Assembly (NCBI GenBank): GCA_018340375.1
Contig: JAFFJZ010000013.1
Coordinates: 3,636,501 to 3,700,500 of the forward strand
Length of the DNA: 64,000 bases
From: Gonatopus flavifemur
Lineage: Eukaryota; Arthropoda; Insecta; Hymenoptera; Dryinidae
Direction of reading: 5' to 3'
Positions 23,761 to 35,460 of the stretch are shown piece by piece. Every line of letters begins with the position of its first letter. Positions within the stretch are counted from its first letter, which is position 1. Under the pieces are notes generated by a model that saw only the letters and a program-made list of their open reading frames with translations, was not told where the DNA came from and did no database searches. The translations under genes and the position numbers were made by a program.

Positions 23761-24545
23761 TGGGTTGCATGGTTGTTTTTTGACTTGTGACCTGGTTTGT
23801 TCAACGGCACGATCTTCGGAACACCATTCAAATATTTTATAGTCTTCGTAGGGTCATTTAAATTCTTCAATTGCTCGCGTAGATTCTGTAAATAACTTCT
23901 CTGCTTCGGCGTCGAGTCCAACGAGATTTGCACGGAACCCTTGTAAGATGACTTCCTACGGATAATTCCCAAAGGTGTCAAATTGGATGGAAAAGTTACG
24001 CACATCGGACGAGATTTATTCTCAGAAAATTTAGTTAGCAGGTACAATGGATGACGGAATATCTTTGACAGCGTCCATATCCGATGAAGGTAATGACACA
24101 TTCTCATTCATATCAAATAACATGATATTAAATGCCCTTCGACGGCGGTCTTCGATCTCGTTCACGATTTCTTCTTCATTTGGATATGAACTACAATGTA
24201 TCTCAGTATTTTGCGATTCGAGTTCAGAAACCCTGCATACCAAGCTAGAAACGACCACAGATAATTTTCCCAACTCCGCTTCGAAATGAGAAAGTTTTGA
24301 ACTCAGAACAGAGATTTCCTCTGCAATCATAGCTCGAATTTTCATCAACAAATCTCCATCGGTGCTAGTAGTAGCTGGGTTGAGGGATCTCAATTCATTG
24401 CAATCAAGCAGAGTACCAACATGCCACGGATGGCCACTTCTGGCCAAGCAAGTGGACCCAGGGTGGCAGGTAACATCAAAAAAATTTTGCATATGAGAGG
24501 TTTATCCACCGTTCTTGAACAGCCCTTGCAAATTTTCTTCGACAT
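23670..24545 (-). pseudogene. LINE copy 1 ORF1: zinc finger, coiled coil, RRM-like part
   Basis: It starts at an ATG at 24545 (MSKKICKGCSRTVDKPL). The Cys/His finger then loses frame and resumes as HPGSTCLARSGHPWH at about 24460. An E/L/S-rich probable coiled coil follows (ISVLSSKLSHFEAELGKL, then VSELESQ), then RRRRAFNIMLFDMNEN and an RRM-like segment with KSRPMCVTFPS. The C-terminus has NLREQLKNLNDPTKTIKYLN. Such ORF1 proteins bind element RNA and package it for reverse transcription. At least two frameshifts relative to copy 2 disrupt it. Confidence 0.7.
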
Positions 24546-25600
24546 ATTCCAAATGTAGGATGAAGATTGAAGGAAGAGTTGATAGATGAGAGCCACTGCC
24601 TGTACCGATGAAATGAAACGACAGACCACGTGATAATAACAACACACTCACAGATAACGCGAGACACGTCGTGATATGTAAGCGTAGTCTTCTATGTGCT
24701 AGTGAGAGTGCAAACCAATGACAGTTCTTGATGGTGAGAAGATACGCTCAATGTTATTCACGAAAGACCACAGAAGGAAATATAAAATGTATGATTGCAC
24801 CACAAATAGGTAATAGATGCAATTGATTACTATGCGAAGCGATAGCTGAGCCACTCAGAGACAGCACTTTAAATCTATAGCGCGAGATAAAAACTGTAAC
24901 TCTCTTAAACTTGTAAATTAAACAGAGCACATTTCATCACCTCTGACTCAATATGCTACAACTCACTGACTTTAGAAATTGTGGCAATTCCCCTTCAGAA
25001 ATCTAGACCCCTCGATCATCACCCACACGGAACAATACAAGTAGAGTGAAATTATAATAAAATGAGGAGGATGAAATTTCAAAACATTTAATTACAATCT
25101 TCTAAATCAGTTATTATAATGAAAACTTACAACGCCAGATATCAGATGGTCTGGATTTAGACTGTCACTTAAAAAAGTCACATCAAATGTGAGCACTGAT
25201 GGTCAACTACACTTGTGAAAATTATACAAAGAAAACTCGAGAACGAGAATCTACGCGGCAAGCGAGACAAAGTAAAGCGAGTCGTTGCTACACGCTGTAC
25301 GGATCAAAGAAGCGCACGATAAGGAAGAAGCGTGATTGCAATTCAGATGCTGCAGTCTTGCAATAAGCATAAAAGTACAGCAAATGAGCGAAGAGCAGAT
25401 GAAAGCACAAAAGCACAAGTTACAAGCATTGATATGTTACTTATTCATATCTCGATAAGAAACAAAGTAACGATAGCAAATCCGTACAACGTGCGACAGA
25501 TGTTACACAGATCGGCGCATCGCAACGACTGATAGTTGACCGCTCAAAGCCAACGGACAAGCCTCCAAAGAGAGCGCGAGGTTCAAACAACTTAAGTATC
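24546..25600 (-). promoter_or_regulatory. Probable 5' UTR/internal promoter region of LINE copy 1
   Basis: The stretch upstream of ORF1 has no ORF of its own. Its far end (25240-25600) is richer in GC than the surroundings on the minus strand, as in LINE 5' UTRs with internal promoters. The 5' limit near 25600 is a guess; there is no second full-length copy in the window to confirm it. Confidence 0.3.
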
Positions 25601-25978
25601 TAAATATTATTACTTATTCTGAGGAGGAAAATATGCACAGTATATAAAACGAATTAGATAGGAAATGAAAGTAAGAATTTTCATCTTTTCTCAATCAACA
25701 AGTAATCTCGGAAAAACTGTGAAAACTCTCAGCAATGTGGTGGAACAACTCAGCATATTTGCGAAATTTTGAATTCCATCTCTTTGCTTCACCTCTCCAC
25801 ATAACAAATCATTCTCCTCTACGTGGAAACTTTGAGAAATTGGAAGACTGTGACATCCTCGCCTCTTTTCCAACTGTTTTTCTCTATCTATCTCTGTCTC
25901 TGTCTTGCTTTCTTATACATATATACATGTATGAATTGAATACTTCAATCAATTATTTAAGATTATCTAAGTAACTTC

Positions 25979-27160
25979 TAGAAGTACTCCATCCCAAAGT
26001 TGTTATACAAAGAGGGGGCCACAAAACTACGATATCAGTTTCATCATAGATGGCGTTATGATCGATTAAAATGGGGTCAACATCATTTTTTTAAACGGAA
26101 ACCCCCACTTTTCATTGCATATCTTGATTCTACGCAAAAAACTGAGTAACTTTTGCAGGGAACGTTTTCCTAAATTTTTTAAGATGGCGCCACAATCGAT
26201 GAAAAATAAAGTCTATGAAACAATATGCGGATATCTTGAGGAATGCATCCAAAAGCCGGAATATCTCATTCAAATGTTGTTGTTGAGGGAGGGGACGACA
26301 CAATGGCGATATCAGTCCCATAGTAGATGGCGCTGTGGCCTGTAAAAATGAGGTCAACTTCAATTTTTCAAATGGAAACTCTCACATCTTATCGCATATC
26401 ACGATTCTACGCGGAAGGATGAGGAATTCTTGTTTGAACCTCCTCGGGGTGCACATTGGGTAACGCCAATGCCAACGGCCTACTGATGAGCGGGGGAGGA
26501 GGGGGAGGGGAATTCGTTACACCGCAATCCTCGGAAGATGAGAACAAAACTCCCAAGAGTTGAGCGTTGCTTCACACATAATGCAGTAAAACTCATCAAC
26601 CTCATCTCCTACCGTTTCCATCTTCAAGAATTTAGGAAGAATGTTTCAAACAAAACTTCCTCATTTTTTCGCATAGAATCATGATACGCGATAAGAAGTA
26701 GGAGTTTCTATTGAAAAATTGAAGTTGACCTCATTTTCACCGACCACAGCGCCATCTACTATGGAACTGATATCGCCATTGTGTCGTCTCCTCTCTTAAC
26801 AACAACATTCGAATGAGATATTTCGGATCTTGGATGCACTCCACAAGATATCCGCATATTGTTTCATGGACTCTATTTTTCTTCGATTGTGGTGCCATCT
26901 CCAAAAATTTAGAAAGAAGTTTCAAGCCAAAGTTACCCAGTTTTCTGCGTAGAATCAAGATATGCAATGAAAAGTGGGGGTTCTCGTTCAAAAAAATGAT
27001 GTTGACCCCATTTTAATCGATCATAACGCCATCTATGATGAAACTGATGTCGTAGTGTTGTGGCCCCCTCTTTGTATAACAACTTTGGTATGAAGTACTC
27101 TCGGTTTGAGATGCATGTTTTTGAGATATTTGCATTTGAAGATTGGAATGGGACACCCTG
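25979..27160. mobile_element. Hairpin MITE derived from a mariner-type element, left tip missing
   Basis: 25979-26440 and 26640-27084 are long inverted repeats (for example GTTGTTATACAAAGAGGGGG in the left, inverse in the right). The right tip ends ...GGGACACCCTG followed by TA (27161-27162). The matching left tip is absent, so the left end was deleted. The central spacer (CCTCGGGGTGCACATTGGGT at about 26447) is the inverse of 15908-15945 in the complete mariner. It carries no transposase; it would depend on a related enzyme. The 76- and 84-codon ORFs here are translations of the arms. Confidence 0.8.
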
Positions 27161-27164
27161 TATA

Positions 27165-27731
27165 TACATATATATACATATGTATAATGTCTCATTGGAA
27201 AAAAAACGTTTACCATGAAGTTACTTTTCCTCCTCGCTTCCATCGAGAACATATATTATAGATCGAATAGTTACGCCAATGCATGAATTTATGAAACTCT
27301 CTTATAATATAAACAGAGCACGATGGGGGAAGTAACAGACCAGAGCTTCATTGTTCATGAAACATGAGACAATGGTTACGTTCTCTACTGCTTGACGTAC
27401 ACTGATCACATGATCGAGTAACTAACACTATTTAATAGTTTTCAACACAATCACAATGGATATGAACTCTTGGAACAATTTGTTTCTCCTCTCCTTTTAT
27501 AAATTAATTCTCTTTCCATAGAATACTCGTAAGGTTGATGCTTATGTTCTTGGAGATTCGATGCTTACGTTAAGTTCAAGCTTACATAGAAGAAGATTTC
27601 CATTTCTTTGCTGATATTTTGCAACTTTTTATGATTCATTGAAAGTTTTTCCTGGAAGCTTCCATAGTTGAAAACTTTTTCCTCCTCCACAGCAACAATG
27701 GTGCTCACTCCTCCTACTACCGCGAGAATAT
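27165..27731. other. Unassigned AT-rich sequence
   Basis: A (TATATACA) simple stretch follows the MITE at 27161-27185. Nothing else is recognised. Confidence 0.3.
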
Positions 27732-27794
27732 TGATCGATTGATTGATCTTCATTGGTCTTCTCTGCTATTTTGTATACATTGAGTCTTCTACAT

Positions 27795-28603
27795 TTACAT
27801 TCTAGAAACTGACAATCTAATAAATTCTTTCAACTCACGTTTGGATATAGCGGGACTATCACTCTGTTTTATCTCAGCTGGTATAGCATTGTACATTTTG
27901 ACACCTTCATAAAACGAGCTACTCTGCACATTCTTAGTCCTCCTAAATTGTATTGTCACATTTCCAGCTTGCCTAGTCTGACCCCCTACTAATTCTGATT
28001 TAGTAGCTAATTGTTGAGATAACACCCCATTCAACATTTTGAAGATAAAAATACATACGTTATAATGCAAACGTTGCCTTACTGACATGAATTCCAATGC
28101 TTCTAACATTCTTCCTATCTCACTATATCTATCGCATTGTAATATGACTCATAGCCCGGTTCTGCGCTATCTGTAATTTTGTCAACTGTGTCTCACCAGT
28201 CCCACCAACAATGTCGCACAATATTCGAAATGAGGTGCTATTATCGATTTATAAACCGTACATCTAGTATGAATTGATATATCACTATCTATTCTATTTA
28301 AAAAACTTATTTCTCCCCCTATTTCCTGTAGCATATAATCACAATGATCTTCAAATCGCAGTTTACTATCGATACTGACACCAAGATATTCGGCACTTTC
28401 CACACGTTCTATTTCTGTACCATCTGAGCATCTTACTGTTGTACATTCCTTTAACTCTTTCCGCACACTCCTCATTACCATATATTTTGTTTCAGCAGCA
28501 TCCATTTTCAATCTGTTTTTATTCATCCAATTCTCAATTACAAGTATTGCTTCATGCGGTTTCATTTCTACTCCCGCACTGCTGCCCCCGTTTACGTATA
28601 TAA
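27795..28603 (-). pseudogene. LINE 3 reverse transcriptase, C-terminal part
   Basis: The frame resumes after the insertion with IYVNGGSSAGVEMKPHEAI (just past where the catalytic ADD box should be). It continues through IENWMNKNRLKMDAAETKYM, ESAEYLGVSIDSKLRFEDH (RT thumb) and HFEYCATLLVG. A frame change near 28180 leads to MLEALEFMSVRQRLHYNVCI and FYEGVKMYNAIPAEIK, and the stop is at 27795. These are the usual C-terminal motifs of CR1/Jockey-type ORF2. Confidence 0.75.
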
Positions 28604-29559
28604 CACTGTGCTACAGAAAAGAAAAAATTAGAGGCCCTTTTCGAATGACCTAGTGTAGGTTGTTGGTCTGGTCAAATGCAACACGAAACCATGATTGAAA
28701 AATTTTTTACACCCTCAAATTCTCAAGTTATAGTCAAAAAACTGATTTTTGGTGATTTTTTACAATTTTTTGCCAATTTCAGAATTCCAAACGGTTTTTG
28801 AAAGGGGAATGTTGACACTTCCGATGAATATATATGGTTTCGAGTATTCAACAGAGCTTAGTGGAAATTCTTCCTCAAGAAGTTGAGATTTTCACCTGTT
28901 TTCTTCATTTTTTCTATTTCAAAAGCATTTTTTTGCGACTATACTTCAGGAACCAATGGTTGATCATATGAAGTATCAAAGTGTGTTCAATTCTGTGTGA
29001 AATGAGTCGTTGTTCATTGGAATTGATCCAGACTCGTCGGAGATATAGAACTTTTTCCAAAAAAGGAACTTTCGGTCCTATACGGAAATTGATGTGGAGC
29101 TCAATTATTAATATTCTATGTATCATATGACATATTATGGTATCGAAAATGATGTTGACCTGTTTCATCATCACTCTGAGAAAAGAATATAGGCCAAATC
29201 GGTAGAACTCAGCCTGATATAAGCTTATTGCGTGGGTGTTGAATGAACAATCAAGCCCTATTGTTAGTTCGACTAAAAATTCTCTCTCAACAGATTCACG
29301 GATGAAATATTATGCTCAACATTACTGGGAAAAGTATACCACCGGAGGTACGGACATAGCACATGAGAGGGAGATGTACTATGTCAGCTTAATTTACTAT
29401 GAAAAATATTGAAAAGAGCATCGATCTCAGCACTGGCAAACATTATCATGGTATTTTGTAGCTAACTTCATGTTTATCTCCATCTTGGCGTGGTATGGTT
29501 CATCGTTAGAATTTTTCTATAGTAATTTTGCACAATATTTTCTCCGTGTATACTTGAAG

Positions 29560-29710
29560 GGTAGGGACTCTTTTGACCGAAAAAGTTTTTGGCCGAATCG
29601 ACATGATTTGACAATCGCTAGTCATTTCCTAGTGTTCTCTGGAAGCGACTAGTGATTGTCAAATCATGTCGATTCGGCCAAAAACTTTTTCGGCCAAAAG
29701 ACCCCCTACC
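29560..29710. mobile_element. hAT-type MITE, near-perfect hairpin with 8-bp target duplication
   Basis: The 151-bp element has arms of about 65 bp (GGTAGGG...CTCTTTTG at the left, the inverse at the right) around a loop of about 20 bp. It is flanked by the direct repeat ACTTGAAG at 29552-29559 and 29711-29718. An 8-bp duplication is the hAT hallmark. It is non-autonomous and lies inside the CACTA-ended element, upstream of its gene. Confidence 0.9.
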
Positions 29711-29856
29711 ACTTGAAGTAGTCAAATACCGCGGAACATACATGAGTGGGTCTTAACAAAACTTCATTTGTTAATGGCGTTTGTTTTCGTTAAAAATATT
29801 GGTCTAAATCTTTATCATCGGTACGCTTTGAAAATCGTACAACAAACTAATCCGGT

Positions 29857-31503
29857 ATGTGTGATAAGTCTGATTAGTTTTGCTTCTTCTGTGGCTTATT
29901 CATCGACAAGCAACATCGTATAGAGTTGAAAAACAATAAATACGTGATTGAAGCATTCCAACTTCTTTTCAACCGTTCTCACAACGCAGGCTTGTGGTAT
30001 GAACCTCAATGTTCTTGTACAATGTGCGCTTTAGCACTCAAGAAGTGGAAATCCGGCGAATCCGATAAACATCGTTCGCCCTTTTCAATTCTCATGGTTT
30101 GGCATCGTCAAATTTATCATACGCCTGAAGATTGCTACTTCTGCCAAACAGACGTCAGGGGTCATCACTACAAAACCCGCGACCGTGTGAAATATGCCAA
30201 CGTTTTGACTGTATGTAGATGAGTTGTTCTTGTGTTTTAATCACGAGCACCGACCCCAAGTTTGGCGGTTATTCTTGGATGGTCCAAGTAGAAGTGAGTA
30301 TTTTTCCAGACAATACACCAGTTTAAGATGTTCATAATTAATATCTTTGGGACTATGAGAATTCATAAAAAGTTGTTCATGAATACATCAAAGACTGTTG
30401 TGTTGTCCGGGTTACTAATCACATGTATAGTATGAAAAAAAATGATTATTTTTGAATTAACGCGTAATTTATGATATCTCAGGTTTGGAAGCAGTATTAT
30501 CACACAATGAGAATCAGTTGCCCTCAGTCCCTGTAGCATACGCTACCGATATGGAAGAAACGAATAATATATTGGAAAAGATTTGGCATTCAATCAATTA
30601 CCACAAACATCAGTGGCAGATTGTCTCTGATTTGAAAGTTCTCACTATTTTATTTGGAATGCAAGGAGGCTACACTAAATTCCCCTGTTATATTTGTGAG
30701 TGGGATAGTCGTGCAAAAGATCATTACAAACGTAGTATCTGACCACCAAGAAAATCTTTCCACATAGGCAAAAAAAATGTTGTCAATACTCCACTGGTAC
30801 AGATTGATAAAATTATTTTGCCACCATAACACTTGAAATGGGCTACATGAAGCAGTTCGTGAAACGACTTGACCGGGACAGTGAAGCTTTTTTACACCTC
30901 AAATCAGTCTTCCCCAAACTCAGTGACGCAAAAATCAAAGGAGGTATGTGACATGAATGTTGTTTCTCCAACTTTAAATACTAAATACATTACACGATGA
31001 GGGGGGAAAATGCGCTATTTCCGATGGAAGTGTTACAGAAAAAAACCCACCGAAACGTATTTGAATGTTTTGATGATTTCCAGGTGTTTTTGTGGGACCG
31101 CAAATCCGGAAAATCATGGAAGATGAAAATTCTGTGAAAAAATTGAATCCAGTTCAGGAAAGAGCATGGATAGGTTTCATTCCTTTGTGTGACAACTTCC
31201 TAGAGAACAGAAGAAGTGCCGACTACGTCAAGATAGTCGATGAATTTCTGGCAGCGTATGGAAGAATGGGATGCGACATGTCCATAAAAATTCATTTTTT
31301 ACATTCCCACCTGGGATTTTTCCCAAGAAATCTGGGTCAATTTAGTGACGAACAAGGTCAACAGTTTCACCAGGAGATTTCCAGTATTGAAAAACGTTTC
31401 CAAGGAAAAAGCTCAGTTAGAATGTGAGCTAGTTATTGTTGGTCGCTTCAACGTGACACTCAAGACTCATCCTTGAAACGTAGAAGATCGAGTAAACATT
31501 TTT
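29857..31503 (+). pseudogene. Transposon-encoded gene, intron-bearing copy (CYFC / RYQG / YCW family)
   Basis: It starts at an ATG at 29857 (MCDKSD, then TAG, then FCFFCG). Zinc-finger-like pairs follow (CSCTMCALALKKW, EDCYFCQTDV). After a deletion or frameshift near 30210 comes HEHRPQVWRLFLDG, then an intron (GTGAGT at 30294, AG at 30481-30482), LEAVLSHNENQLP and YTKFPCYICEWDSRA. A damaged stretch with LKSVFPKLSDAKIKGG leads to a second intron (GTATGT at 30944, AG at 31082-31083). The C-terminal part has GVFVGPQIRKIM, FLHSHLGFFPRNLGQFSDEQ, and a TGA before ASYCWSLQRD. Both splice junctions are confirmed by the contiguous intronless relative at 59400-61320 (RSLKAIL; INEGVFTGP). The function is unknown; residence between TIRs suggests a transposase. 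Confidence 0.75.
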
Positions 31504-32177
31504 AACCATGGTAAAAATTCAACTGAACATATCACGTCAACTTATATATGTACACGTTCTTGATGAATCCGTGTGGGATTTTATATCATAGAATACCATA
31601 TCTCATAATAAAACATCATTTTCGGTACCATTACATGCCATATGTTTCATAGAATATATATAATGAAACTCCACATCAATTTCCGTATGGGACCAAAATT
31701 TCCTTTTTCGGAAAAATTTCTATATCTCCGACAAGTCTGGATCAATTTCAATAAACAACGACTCATCTTACACAGAATTGAACACACTTTGATACTATAT
31801 ATGATCAACCATTGATTTCTGAACCATAGTCGCAAAAAAATGCTTCTGAAATAGAACAAATGAAGAAAACAGGTGAAAATTTCAACTTCTTGAGGGAGAA
31901 TTTCCACTAAGTTCTGTTGAATACTCAAAACCATATATATTCATCGGGAGTGTCAACATTCCCCTCTCAAACACCGTTTGGAATTTCGAAATTGGTCAAA
32001 AAATGGCCGAGTTAGAAATTTTCAAATGTACAAAATCACCAAAAATCAGTTTTTTGACCATAACTTGAAAATTTGAGGGTGTAAAAAATTTTGCAAACAT
32101 GGTTTTGTGTTGTATTCGACCAGACCGACAACCTACACCAGGTCATCCAAAAAGGGCCTTTTCGGTGTAGCACCGTG

Positions 32178-34029
32178 TAATACATTTCGACCATTGATTA
32201 TTAGGTTTAACTTTTTGGGTTCTATTATTAAGGTATGATCTAATCCATTCAAGTATCATTCCTCTTATTCCATACTGACGTAGTTTTTCTATAAGCCTCT
32301 CTCCATCTACTGTCTCGAATGCTCGTTTCGAATCCAAAAATATAACACCTACAATTTCCCCCTCACTAATTCATCAATTTCCACTCATCAATAATAGTTT
32401 GTAGCGCTGTCTCACAAGAATGATTTTTCCTAAAACCTGATTGGTGTTCCGTTATTATATCATTGTCTTGTAGATACTTCTCTAATTTCCCTTTCACTCC
32501 CAATTCTAGTACCTCCTGATGAACTGGTGATATGTTTATCAGTTCATATTCACTAGCTTTCTCAAGTTTTTGTATCTTAGGGATTGGAATTATTGTCGAA
32601 GTTTTCCATCCTCCAGAACATATGCCTCTGCTTAGCGAATCAGTGATTACTCTCATGAGTTCTCCTTTCATGACTTGTATGTTTGATATCAGTAAATCAC
32701 TACTTATTCCTTCATCTGTCCCTCCCTTATTTAGCAAGTTCATAACGATCCGTTCTACTTTATGTACATCTATTGACTTGAAATGTCCCATGAAACCTTT
32801 GTTTTGAATAACATGAATAGGTTTTCGCCTACTATCAACTCCTCCTATAGACTGTATTATATCATTAATGCTCTCTATATAGTTTATATTGAACTTATCT
32901 GCTAAATTACATTCCTCAATATTATCCAATATCTCAAAGTCCACATTATTCACTCCCTTAGACCCCATATTCTCTCCCTTTATCATTCCTTTCAAGGTTT
33001 TTCACATCACTTTTGAATCATTTCTGTTCTTGTCTATCATATCTTCCTAATATTCTTCCTTTTGCGTTCTAATCATTTTCACTACCGTATTCCTCCCAAT
33101 TTTAAATTGCATCCGATCGTGTCCATCATTCGTATACAGTACTTTAGCATATACTTCATCCCTTCTATGAGTAGCTGTTCTCATGTCCCCCGGATACCAT
33201 TTTTTTCCCGTCTCAAATTTTTGGGATTTTCAATTCCTTCTTAGGTGCAACTACATCTCATGCATCCACTGGACTTTGGACGAATTTTTAAGCCCTCACG
33301 TTCATCTCTAGATTACCACTATGCACAAGCCTTGATTCTATTGCTTCACAGTATTCAGCTACATTAAATTCCTGATAATCTCTACCAACAAACTCTCTGA
33401 ATTTTCCACCCTTTTCACTTATGTTAACTTCAACACCGAAACATGAATGGTCAGTTATTTTTGGTTTATCGAGTACTTCACAATTCATCTTATTATTAGC
33501 AAAAACCACATCTATCAATGTTCCTACTGTCTTTCGTAATTCTCGTAAGTTGATCAGTATATTGTTTCATACCTAAGCTAGATACAACAGTTCTCAATTT
33601 TCTCGCATAAAATGAGTCAGTCATCAAATTTATATCCACATCCCCTATCATTATACATTGATCTTTCATCACCAGTAAGTCTACCGTAGCCTCAAGGAAT
33701 CGCAAGAATTCACCATCTGACGCACTCGGCAAGTGGTACACTACAACAATCACTCCCTTATATACATCGCTCTTCGCTTCTACCGCAATACACCAACCGT
33801 TAGATATTAATTTCTCTCTCAATATTACTCCATATTTTATATCGTTTCTTATATATAACATGACTCCTCCTGTGCTCCTGTTTTCTGCATCACATCTAGT
33901 GACACTATATCCCGGCACCTTCACTTCACTATGTTCAATATCGCCAATTAGTCTTGTCCCCGACAGGGCCAAGAAGGCCGGATTCGTCTTCTGCAAGATC
34001 TCATGGTGGATCTCATCTTTATGTGCCAT
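32178..34029 (-). pseudogene. LINE 3 ORF2: endonuclease and reverse transcriptase, N-terminal part
   Basis: The endonuclease reads NPAFLALSGTRLIGDIEHS (normally ..LSETWL), STGGVMLYIRNDI, MIGDVDINLMTDS (usually GDFN) and PKITDHSCFGVEV, which holds the catalytic His. RT fingers follow (GWKTSTIIPIPKIQ, SGFRKNHSCETALQ) and then the palm start FETVDGERLIEKLRQYGIRG, IRSYLNNRTQKVK and KCIT at the insertion point. Stops and frameshifts occur at about 33496, 33288, 32366 and elsewhere. The SGVPQG and ADD boxes are missing on both sides of the insertion, so this copy is dead. Confidence 0.75.
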
Positions 34030-34089
34030 TAGACTTTGAGCATTCGTGTATATAATCAGTTCTCTCTGTGATTGCTATATCGTAGAATC

Positions 34090-35336
34090 TCAGCCCGTTC
34101 TTTTCTTTCCCTCTCCTAATGCTTTCAAGTAGGTTGGACATTCCAAACTCACAGCCCCATGCTCATCATATATTCTCAGATTGTATGTTTGAATTTTATG
34201 CATACAATTCACAGATCTCTTCTCTGTTCCCGTACATCCATCCGCTTCATGATTTCCTGCGCACTTGTAACATGAACTTTGTCTCGTACAGTTTTCGGCA
34301 ATATGAAAATAGTCCCAACACTTGAAACACCTTATAACATTGTGATACCCGAACACACGACACTTCCTCCATCTAATGTTTATTTTTTCTCTTCCCATCA
34401 TTTTTTCCCGCGTCATCTTATCCACCTCGAGTATTACAGATCCTTCAATTCTTTTTCTCGTCTTGCCCGCGCACTACTATCCTTCTTCTCTTCAATTATC
34501 TTTTCGACTACTTTCGTGTAAAATCCTTCCTCTCTCTCATTGATTCCATTCTGTTTCAAAATCGTATCCCTCAGATCGTCATCATTCAGGTTCATTTCTT
34601 CTTCACTGACATTTATAATTTCCATTCTCGGTTCTCTCTTCTTCGGTTCCGAAATAACAAATTTATCACCTAACTTCTCACATACTGTATCCTTCATCTC
34701 TTTTATCTGTCTCTCACTTTCACAATCTAAAATAATCGATCCACTGCCACATCTTCTGATTTTGGTTATCCCTATCGCCAAGTTTTTTGTATCTCCTCTC
34801 CCTTTCACAACTTTCTTAGTTGTTCCACTTTTCTGATCTATCCTCAGTCCGACAATCAGCACACTTTAATTGTGTTTCTCCTTCACAGCTTCACTGTAAC
34901 TCTGAGCTTCATTCCCTGCTATTTCTATGGTCTCTTGTATACTTTCCCTCCAATCTTCCAGATCCCGCTTGAAGTTTCCTGATTTTACGTGAATTATTGA
35001 TTCCATCATCGCTTCAATTTCACTCTTACATGCTACTTCATTTTTCATTCCTCACACTGTCTTGATCAGCCAGTCTATCCTCATATCAACACTTGCCTGT
35101 TCACCAGTACTACCCGAAGCGCTTGTTGTTCCTGTAGCTCCTAACGATCTCGGTCTATCCTTGCTGACGTTTGTCTTCTTCATCTTTGTTTTTCCGTTTT
35201 CAATTGTCGATTGTTTGAATGGCCCGTTACACTTCACAATTCCATGATCTTGATTATAAATTCTATGCTTCAACGTACATCCAGGATGGAAGAAGAATTT
35301 CTCACAAGTTTCGCATTGCGTAACCACATTCTTCAT
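34090..35336 (-). pseudogene. LINE 3 ORF1: finger, acidic middle, CCHC knuckles
   Basis: The N-terminus has a Cys/His finger (CETCEKFFFHPGCTLKH, then IVKCNGPFK). A Lys/Glu-rich middle follows (34862-34434, with ESERQIKEMKDTV and EEEMNLNDDDLRD) and then two zinc knuckles (CFKCWDYFHIAENC and CYKCAGNHEADGC at about 34330-34240). This is a gag-like RNA-binding protein. It is broken into three frames at about 35050, 34860 and 34430. The end lies 60 bp before ORF2. Confidence 0.7.
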
Positions 35337-35460
35337 TTCTTTTCCACACGCAGAACAACGATATTCTGCATAGTCGTCACTTATATCGACATTACCGATT
35401 TAGCTCAATGGCCTCAGTTGATTGCCGCATACGCCTTACGACCACGTCGACACTTTTGAG

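Larger units (their letters stand above)
20770..25600 (-). mobile_element. LINE copy 1, CR1/Jockey-type non-LTR retrotransposon
   Basis: Read on the minus strand: probable 5' UTR (about 25600-24546), ORF1 (24545-23750 region), ORF2 with endonuclease and reverse transcriptase (about 23760-20912), a short 3' UTR, and a tail of GAAT repeats near 20770-20785. A small stem GGGTTCAACCC followed by GTATATGAA precedes the tail. The closely related copy 2 at 36850-40990 has the same layout, which supports the boundaries. The 5' limit is uncertain. Confidence 0.8.
28604..32177 (+). mobile_element. CACTA-ended DNA transposon with about 500-bp TIRs
   Basis: The ends read CACTGTGCTACA (28604) and, inverted, CACGGTGCTACA (ending 32177). 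Both are followed outside by TAA (28601-28603 and 32178-32180), a 3-bp target duplication. The inverted repeats run inward for about 500 bp (for example TTGATCCAGACTCGTCGGAG at 29022, inverse near 31740). Between them is a multi-exon pseudogene (29857-31503). CAC termini with a 3-bp duplication suggest the EnSpm/CACTA superfamily, but the encoded protein is not a CACTA transposase that I recognise. It lies within LINE 3. Confidence 0.8.
27732..35460 (-). mobile_element. Third LINE, a different family, split by a DNA transposon
   Basis: ORF1 (35336-34090) and ORF2 (34029-32178, then 28603-27795) are on the minus strand, with a 3.57-kb insertion at 28604-32177. The 3' end has a short tail of AATC tetramers (about 27735-27750, GATCAATCAATCAATC on the minus strand). 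Compared with copies 1 and 2 it has CCHC knuckles in ORF1 and diverged endonuclease and RT, so it belongs to another LINE lineage. The 5' end is uncertain. Confidence 0.75.

Noticed and set aside
24047..24289. Plus-strand ORFs within the LINE regions (for example 24047-24289, 32532-32807, 34540-34836)
   Set aside because: They are antisense shadows of LINE ORF1/ORF2 on the minus strand.
26491..26510. GGGGGAGGAGGGGGAGGGG as a G-quadruplex
   Set aside because: Only three runs of three or more G are present; the fourth has two, so the canonical motif is not met.
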